NCBI GenBank assembly: GCA_003218935.1
Contig: QHPA01000223.1
Coordinates: forward strand, 1-10,925
From: Verrucomicrobiota bacterium
Lineage (GTDB): Bacteria > Verrucomicrobiota > Verrucomicrobiia > Limisphaerales > AV2
DNA length: 10,925 nt
Direction: 5' to 3'
The notes beneath the pieces are model-generated. The model was given only the letters and a program-made list of their open reading frames with translations. It made no database searches and was not told where the DNA came from. A program made the translations under genes and the position numbers. Positions 6,828-10,925 of this stretch are shown here, in pieces. The number at the start of each line of letters is the position of its first letter. Positions within the stretch are counted from its first letter, which is position 1.

Positions 6828-7376
6828 TTAAAGAACCCCCCTGTTTTCAGAAACGATTGAAGCATCCGACCTCGCCACGGAAGGTGCCGCCGGAGTCAGG
6901 CCAAGCGAAGAGCTGAGTTTCGCCCGCGACATGGCAGACACGATCTGCTCCGCCTGCGCCGGAACGGCGGCAATCACCGCCGAGCGCACATCGTCCGCTT
7001 TGACTCCAGGCACGCGCGCCGCCGCCGCCGCGATGGCCCCGGCAGAATCCGGCAGCTTACTCGCCGCCGCCGCCGCCGCCGCCGGAGCGACAGCCGGCGC
7101 TTTCAGCGCAATCGCAGCGACCGCGGCCAAGGTCACGTCCGAATTGATTGACACCACCGCCTGGGCCACCGCCGCGGCCACTGCGGCCTTTCCTTTGGCC
7201 GGAGCATCGGCCACGAGTTGGGCGGCCTTGGCCGACAAGTCCGACGCGGGCACTTTTGCCAAAATGTCCTTCGCCACTGAAATTTGTTGAGTCGTCTGGG
7301 CCACAGCCACGTTGGCGCGCAATATACAAAGTCCGACCAACAGGGTCGCCACACCGAAAGAGTTCCGAGTCTTCAT
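6828..7376 (-). CDS. Secreted alanine-rich repeat protein, function unknown
   Basis: A 182-residue protein opening with a textbook signal peptide (MKTRNSFGVATLLVGLC..., predicted cleavage after A-V-A at residue 26). The mature part is about one third or more alanine. It is built of helical-looking segments broken by prolines at residues 43, 59, 94, 109, 123 and 139, giving a degenerate repeat of about 15-16 residues with a possible unit around residue 79 that lacks the proline. No catalytic motif is visible. The ATG at 7376 is preferred to a longer start at 7457 because it places the signal peptide at the N-terminus; no Shine-Dalgarno is seen. A plus-strand alanine-rich open frame (6931-7290) on the other strand is a by-product of the GCC/GCG composition. 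The gene precedes the outer-membrane barrel by 66 bp, suggesting a joint envelope role, for instance a periplasmic partner or a surface-exposed filler protein. Confidence 0.7.
   Translation of the reverse strand: MKTRNSFGVATLLVGLCILRANVAVAQTTQQISVAKDILAKVPASDLSAKAAQLVADAPAKGKAAVAAAVAQAVVSINSDVTLAAVAAIALKAPAVAPAAAAAAASKLPDSAGAIAAAAARVPGVKADDVRSAVIAAVPAQAEQIVSAMSRAKLSSSLGLTPAAPSVARSDASIVSENRGVL
7063..7083. repeat. (GCC)7 trinucleotide repeat inside the alanine-rich gene
   Basis: Seven perfect GCC units on the plus strand are read on the minus strand as GCG alanine codons, within the poly-alanine stretch around residues 99-105. A shorter GCC run lies at 7018-7029. Slippage could vary the length without breaking the frame. 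Confidence 0.85.
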
Positions 7377-7408
7377 ATCAATTTTTAGTCTTACACCAAC
7401 TTTAACCC

Positions 7409-7429
7409 AGCCGGGACAATCAACCGGCT
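7409..7429. promoter_or_regulatory. Inverted repeat upstream of the alanine-rich gene, possible operator
   Basis: AGCCGG (7409-7414) and CCGGCT (7424-7429) form perfect inverted arms around nine bases. The centre lies about 43 bases upstream of the alanine-rich gene's ATG, a position suited to a dimeric regulator or a leader hairpin. No regulator gene is present to pair with it. Confidence 0.25.
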
Positions 7430-7520
7430 CGTTAGACAACTTTCTATCAGGCCGCACTCGCGTGTGTCACCTGAAAAATTGCAGCGTGACCCTTGACTGC
7501 GCAAATGGCGCAACCGCAAC

Positions 7521-7549
7521 TTGACCCCCGGTTCCAAAAGCGGTACACG
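7521..7549 (+). promoter_or_regulatory. Candidate promoter for rmuC and the small ORF before it
   Basis: TTGACC (7521-7526; five of six consensus bases for -35) is followed after 17 bases by TACACG (7544-7549; three of six for -10). A second TTGAC at 7493-7497 and three CGCAA repeats lie just upstream. Transcription would start around 7556, ahead of the small ORF and rmuC. Confidence 0.3.
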
Positions 7550-7564
7550 GAGATAAACTAACTC

Positions 7565-7699
7565 ATGCCCTCGAAATCGATCATGGATGAAGTTTCCACG
7601 GAATATTTCACCGCCGATTTTCCCGCGCTCCCGGCGATTCAAGGCGCTGCCTTGCGCGCGGCGCCAGCGCGGAAATCGAAGCCATACCGCGCTACTTGA
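7565..7699 (+). CDS. Small hypothetical ORF before rmuC (44 aa)
   Basis: ATG at 7565 opens a 44-codon frame ending in TGA at 7697-7699, which overlaps a TTG that could start rmuC at 7696. The product begins [19 protein letters not shown] and turns basic at the end. It has no signal peptide or motif I recognise. GGAG at 7549-7552 lies 12 bases upstream, farther than ideal. It may be a coupled leader peptide, the remnant of a gene, or chance. The rmuC frame is also open through this stretch, which argues for caution. Confidence 0.2.
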   Translation: MPSKSIMDEVSTEYFTADFPALPAIQGAALRAAPARKSKPYRAT

Positions 7700-7713
7700 A
7701 TGAAGAAAACCTG

Positions 7714-9276
7714 ATGAACGCCTTCGCCAGCATGATCGCACTAATCGCAGGCTGCCTCCTGGGTGGCGTTGTTGTTTGGTTCCTGCTCAGAGAAAGGATC
7801 CGTACCATAGCCGCGCAGGCAAGGGCTGAATCCGAACTGGAACTTGCGGTTTTAAACGAGCGCGTAACCGACAGAGACCGGGAGATAACAGAACTTCGAG
7901 CCGAATCCGAGGGTCAAAGACAAAAAATTGCGCAGCTCGGTTCCCAACTTCGCGGTGAATCGACCGCGCTGGCCACCGCTGAGGAAAAAGCCAGACGAAT
8001 TCCTCAACTTGAAGACCAGCTCGCAACCAGGGATGAACGGATCAATGGTCTGCAGAATCAAGTCACCGAGTTAAAGATGGGGCGGTCGGAGTTGGAAACA
8101 ACCCTGGCGAAGGAACGTAAAGCGGTTGAGGAAAAAATCGCTCTGTTGAATGAAGCTCAAGCAAAACTCTCAGACGCTTTCGAGGCCCTTTCGGCGGAGG
8201 CGCTCAAGAGCAACAACCAGTCCTTTCTTGATTTGGCAAAGTCCGAACTCGGAAAGTTTCAAGAAGCAGCCAGAGGGGATCTGGAAAAACGTCAACAAGC
8301 CATCGATCAACTTGTGAAGCCGGTCAAGGAATCACTGGAAAAATTCGATTCCAAGATTCAGGACCTTGAGAAGTCACGGGTGGGAGCCTATGAAGGGCTG
8401 AACCAGCAAGTCAAATCCTTGCTGACGACCCAAAGCCAGCTTCGCTTTGAAACCGCCAACCTGGTGCGCGCGTTAGGCACGCCGCGTGTTGCCGGGCGCT
8501 GGGGCGAAATGACGCTCAAGCGAGTCGTCGAAATGGCCGGCATGGTTGATCATTGCGATTTTTACGAACAACAAAGCGTGTCCACCGAGGAGGGCCGGCT
8601 CCGCCCTGACCTGATTGTTCGATTGCCGGGCAAAAAGAACATCGTCGTTGACGCCAAAGCGCCGTTGTCGGCCTATCTTGAGGCGACTGAGGCCAATGAC
8701 GAGCCGACCCGTCGAACGAAATTGCAGGACCACGCCCGCCAGATTCGCAATCACGTACTCGCGTTGAGTAGAAAATCGTATTGGGATCAATTCCAGCCTT
8801 CGCCCGAATTCGTGGTGTTGTTTCTGCCCGGCGACAATTTTTACAGCGCTGCCTTGGAACAGGACCCGGCGCTCCTTGAACACGGAGTAGAGCAGCGCGT
8901 GATTTTGGCCACGCCGATGACGCTGATCGCCATGTTGAGAGCCGTCGCCTACGGATGGCGACAGGAGAAACTTGCCGCCAACGCCAAAGAAATCAGCGAC
9001 CTGGGAAGGGAACTCTATAAACGCATCGCTGACATGGGCGGCCACTTTAGCGACGTGGGTTCGACGTTGGGCAAAGCTGTGGAGAGTTACAACAAAGCCG
9101 CCGGCTCGCTTGAGTCACGGGTTCTGGTCAGCGCCCGCAAATTCCGTGATTTGGAGGCTACAGGAACCGAAGAGGAGATCGACCCGGCTTTGCCGGTGGA
9201 GGTCACCCCTCGGCAATTACAGGCTCCTGAAACGGCTTTACTCGGTGAAAAAGACGCGAGAAACGAAATGGAATAA
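7714..9276 (+). CDS. rmuC: RmuC family protein (membrane-anchored, nuclease-fold)
   Basis: The 520-residue protein has an N-terminal membrane helix (about 3-25), a long charged coiled coil (about 30-210) and the RmuC domain (about 215-480). The domain shows the conserved [13 protein letters not shown] (253-265) and a nuclease-like core with RPDLIV (297-302) and VVDAK (311-315). P298-D299 and D313-x-K315 match the PD-(D/E)xK pattern. Downstream blocks include [10 protein letters not shown] (365-374) and [19 protein letters not shown] (397-415). In E. coli RmuC limits recombination at inverted repeats; related proteins have been linked to DNA processing and phage defence. The biochemical activity is not settled. 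The ATG at 7714 puts the membrane helix at the N-terminus; TTG at 7696 would add six residues. No strong Shine-Dalgarno is seen. The acidic tail after 485 looks disordered. A large inverted repeat lies 53 bp beyond the stop codon. Confidence 0.95.
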   Translation: MNAFASMIALIAGCLLGGVVVWFLLRERIRTIAAQARAESELELAVLNERVTDRDREITELRAESEGQRQKIAQLGSQLRGESTALATAEEKARRIPQLEDQLATRDERINGLQNQVTELKMGRSELETTLAKERKAVEEKIALLNEAQAKLSDAFEALSAEALKSNNQSFLDLAKSELGKFQEAARGDLEKRQQAIDQLVKPVKESLEKFDSKIQDLEKSRVGAYEGLNQQVKSLLTTQSQLRFETANLVRALGTPRVAGRWGEMTLKRVVEMAGMVDHCDFYEQQSVSTEEGRLRPDLIVRLPGKKNIVVDAKAPLSAYLEATEANDEPTRRTKLQDHARQIRNHVLALSRKSYWDQFQPSPEFVVLFLPGDNFYSAALEQDPALLEHGVEQRVILATPMTLIAMLRAVAYGWRQEKLAANAKEISDLGRELYKRIADMGGHFSDVGSTLGKAVESYNKAAGSLESRVLVSARKFRDLEATGTEEEIDPALPVEVTPRQLQAPETALLGEKDARNEME

Positions 9277-9329
9277 GCTTGGCTTCGCGGCCACAAGGCC
9301 AGGTTCTCAACCAGAGGTAGCGTATTTTG

Positions 9330-9421
9330 GGTAGTGGTACAGTTTGGTGGGGCGAGGCTACTGACGAGCCGGCTCGCGCGGACGCTCGCCCCACCGAAAA
9401 TGCAAACTGTACCACTACCTG
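9330..9421. repeat. Composite inverted-repeat (REP/MITE-like) element
   Basis: The outer arms GGTAGTGGTACAGTTT (9330-9345) and AAACTGTACCACTACC (9404-9419) match perfectly over 16 bp. Directly inside, GGTGGGGCGAG (9346-9356) pairs with CTCGCCCCACC (9385-9395), 11 bp; the two right arms are separated by an 8-base bulge (9396-9403). The centre holds the perfect 12-base palindrome CGAGCCGGCTCG (9365-9376). ATTTTG abuts the left end (9324-9329) and recurs two bases beyond the right arm (9422-9427), a possible short target duplication. The element lies between rmuC and the next gene and would make a strong hairpin in RNA, so it could also end rmuC transcription. No transposase is present, as expected for an element mobilised in trans. 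I believe similar hairpins occur in many copies in Verrucomicrobia, but cannot confirm this here. Confidence 0.85.
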
Positions 9422-9572
9422 ATTTTGTTGCTTGCGCGGGAGGTTAATCTTCGTAGAGTCGGCTGGTGCCAACAATCGATTGCGATTGCCCGGATTTGCG
9501 CCAAGCCACGCCAACGGTTGCCGGCGCGTTGTATTCCAATAACACGTGCCTTCAAACAACCTTGACCAATCT

Positions 9573-10784
9573 ATGAAAGATAATGCGCGCGTCTTTTTCA
9601 CGTTACTGATCGTTTGCTGCGTTTGCGCCGGTGACGTGAGGGTCGCTTTGGGGCAGGATGACAAACAGGCTGACCAGGAAAAGGAGGCGTGCATTGGCAA
9701 CCTGAAGAGAATTTACGAAGCCATTCAAAAATATCGACGGGATCACAAGGCGCTTCCAGACTGGCTCTCCGACCTGGCACCGAGCTACCTCCCGGATAAA
9801 TCAGTCCTCGTCTGTCCGGTCACCAAACGAACGGGGAAAACCGCAAATTTTGGCATCGTGGACCCTCATTTGGCGAATGCTTACCTGTTTGAGTTTGCGA
9901 ACACCGACATGGGCGCCATCTACAACGGCGGCAAGATTAAGATGCTGGAGTGGAAACAAAAACAAATGGGTGTGGTGGGCTCCGTCGTTCCCATGGTCCG
10001 ATGTCATTTGCACAACCAGATCTTAAACCTTTCGTTCGATGGCGAGATCTACGAAAGCGGAAGTTCATGGGAGGATTTGTTTTCTGTCGTGGATAAAGCC
10101 GACCTGTCCCCCGAGAAACTCTTTGGCAAGGACTTTGCCCGCCTGGCCGGAGGAGGAGGTGGTGGTGGTGGAGCGAGTGCTCCCTCATATCCTCCGCGAA
10201 GTGCCGAAGCCAAAACCAATCAAGTTGACTTGTCCCAGTTCTACAACGGCTCGTTAGCAAAAGCCTGGCACCCGGCCGCCGCTGGTACGCAGGGATATGA
10301 CCTGGCGCCGCTGCCGCAAGGTTTGCAGACCTTCGCCGATGTTTCGTTTGATGTGCGCGGCTTGGTCCAAATCGCCGGACGAAAGCTGGAGGAAGCGGGC
10401 GGGAAGTTCCCCAGTGAGGTCAAAGGTATCCCCTTAGGAGCCAGGTGCAAAAGACTTCACTTCCTGCATTCGGCAGGTTGGTCTGTTCCGGAAGGGACTA
10501 AAATCGGCAGCTATCGCCTCAATTATTCGAACGGGGAAACGCGCGAATTGCCCATCATTTATGGGCAGCAGGTGCGCGACTGGTTTGCCAATTCGAGTTC
10601 GCAACCGCTCGATAAAAACTCTGTGGTCGCCTGGTCAATCAAACCGCCGCGTGACGCCGACAACAAAACCCTGTTCAAAACGAGCTGGGAAAATCCGCTG
10701 CCGGACGGAGAAATCAAAAGTATTGATTACCTCTCCGCGGGTTCCGACGCTGCACCCTTCCTGATCGCGATCACAGCAGAGTAG
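9573..10784 (+). CDS. Secreted two-domain protein: pseudopilin-like region plus C-terminal beta-rich domain
   Basis: A 403-residue exported protein with a signal peptide (about 1-27, V-A-L-G before Q28; a cysteine-rich hydrophobic core). Residues 38-165 (CIGNLKRIYEAIQKYRRDH, LPDWLSDLAPSYL, LVCPV) resemble the periplasmic part of type II secretion-like pseudopilins of Planctomycetes and Verrucomicrobia, but without the prepilin N-methylation helix. C40, C81 and C144 could form disulfides. An eight-glycine run (193-200) and a proline/serine linker follow. Residues 217-403 form a second domain (FDVRGLVQIAG, GIPLGARCKRLHFLHSAGW, GSYRLNYSNGETRELPIIYG, WENPLPDGEIKSIDYLSA) that looks like a beta-sandwich of unknown ligand. 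The ATG at 9573 puts the signal peptide at the N-terminus; a GTG at 9546 would add nine residues. No Shine-Dalgarno or good promoter is seen in 9422-9572. No secretion-system genes adjoin. Role unknown; cell-surface or periplasmic binding is plausible. Confidence 0.8.
   Translation: MKDNARVFFTLLIVCCVCAGDVRVALGQDDKQADQEKEACIGNLKRIYEAIQKYRRDHKALPDWLSDLAPSYLPDKSVLVCPVTKRTGKTANFGIVDPHLANAYLFEFANTDMGAIYNGGKIKMLEWKQKQMGVVGSVVPMVRCHLHNQILNLSFDGEIYESGSSWEDLFSVVDKADLSPEKLFGKDFARLAGGGGGGGGASAPSYPPRSAEAKTNQVDLSQFYNGSLAKAWHPAAAGTQGYDLAPLPQGLQTFADVSFDVRGLVQIAGRKLEEAGGKFPSEVKGIPLGARCKRLHFLHSAGWSVPEGTKIGSYRLNYSNGETRELPIIYGQQVRDWFANSSSQPLDKNSVVAWSIKPPRDADNKTLFKTSWENPLPDGEIKSIDYLSAGSDAAPFLIAITAE
10149..10172 (+). 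repeat. (GGN)8 tract encoding octaglycine
   Basis: Eight consecutive GGA/GGT codons encode Gly193-Gly200 in the secreted protein, at the junction of its two domains. It is likely a flexible linker and a slippage-prone site that stays in frame. Confidence 0.85.
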
Positions 10785-10833
10785 ATTGGAGCGGTAGTTC
10801 TTTGCCGCTGGCGCTTGAAAAAACCAGACGCCG

Positions 10834-10925
10834 TTAACCGCCGCAAATCGGGCAGGGTTCTCCTTCGTCGGGGCCGCAGGGGCTTCCTTTGAAAATCTGG
10901 TAATAACGACATTTCTTGTTGTGGC
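10834..10925 (-). CDS. C-terminal end of a cysteine-rich protein (partial, possible zinc ribbon)
   Basis: Reading the minus strand from the right edge gives 29 residues ending at TAA (10836-10834): a basic start (HNKKCRYYQIF), then KGSPCGPDEGEP and CPICGG at the very end. Four cysteines, including a C-x2-C pair three residues from the C-terminus, suggest a small metal-binding tail. The composition is protein-like and the other two frames on this strand are less convincing. The 5' part lies outside the window, so length and family are unknown. It converges on the secreted two-domain gene, with 49 bp between their stop codons. Confidence 0.55.
   Translation of the reverse strand, partial: HNKKCRYYQIFKGSPCGPDEGEPCPICGG

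Larger units (their letters stand above)
7377..7713. other. Divergent region between the alanine-rich gene and rmuC
   Basis: This 337-bp gap holds an inverted repeat near the minus-strand gene (7409-7429), three CGCAA repeats (7500-7504, 7509-7513, 7515-7519), a candidate plus-strand promoter (7521-7549) and a 44-codon open frame (7565-7699) running into the rmuC start. No convincing promoter is seen for the minus-strand gene. Confidence 0.5.

Noticed and set aside
6931..7290. Alanine-rich protein on the plus strand
   Set aside because: It is the reverse reading of a GCC/GCG-rich stretch. The minus-strand frame is longer and has a clear signal peptide and a downstream partner gene.
10762..10773. 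Perfect palindrome TGATCGCGATCA
   Set aside because: It is inside the coding end of the secreted protein (LIAITA) and is explained by codon choice; no second copy is seen.
10790..10809. Hairpin AGCGG/CCGCT after the secreted protein gene as terminator
   Set aside because: The stem is only 5 bp with a 10-base loop and is followed by A rather than T on the plus strand.
1..10925. CRISPR array, tRNA or rRNA genes
   Set aside because: No regularly spaced direct repeats were found, and no cloverleaf or rRNA-like segment was recognised by eye; a tRNAscan or Infernal run would settle it.

Overview
The window reads as a chromosomal segment of a moderately GC-rich Gram-negative bacterium, most likely Verrucomicrobiota (Pedosphaera/Limisphaerales-like). 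That placement is inference. It rests on a plant/cyanobacterial-type ADP-glucose pyrophosphorylase, a secreted pseudopilin-like protein with a C-terminal beta-rich domain of a kind I associate with Verrucomicrobia and Planctomycetes, a BBP2-type outer-membrane barrel next to an alanine-rich secreted repeat protein, and a composite hairpin element between genes.

Layout. A McrA-like HNH nuclease gene (15-851, +) lies at the left edge and converges on glgC (1012-2319, -). glgC diverges from glmS (2623-4494, +) across 303 bp that hold a good glgC promoter and RBS and several hairpins in the glmS leader. mtnP (4573-5436, +) follows glmS by 78 bp, with a tiny ORF whose stop overlaps the mtnP start. 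mtnP converges on a two-gene minus-strand unit: a secreted alanine-rich repeat protein (6828-7376) followed by an outer-membrane beta-barrel (5535-6761). Across a 337-bp divergent region with a possible promoter and a 44-codon ORF lies rmuC (7714-9276, +). A long composite inverted repeat (9330-9421) separates rmuC from a secreted two-domain protein (9573-10784, +). The last 92 bases hold the C-terminal end of a cysteine-rich minus-strand gene.

How the genes fit together. GlgC draws glucose-1-phosphate into glycogen and GlmS draws fructose-6-phosphate into UDP-GlcNAc, so the divergent pair sits at a hexose-phosphate branch between storage and envelope precursors. MtnP salvages methylthioadenosine. 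The barrel and the alanine-rich protein are probably co-transcribed envelope proteins of unknown role. RmuC is a membrane-anchored, nuclease-fold protein linked to DNA rearrangement and defence. No complete defence system or CRISPR array is present; the HNH gene may belong to something lying left of the window. The least explained items are the composite hairpin element, the alanine-repeat/barrel pair and the glmS leader.
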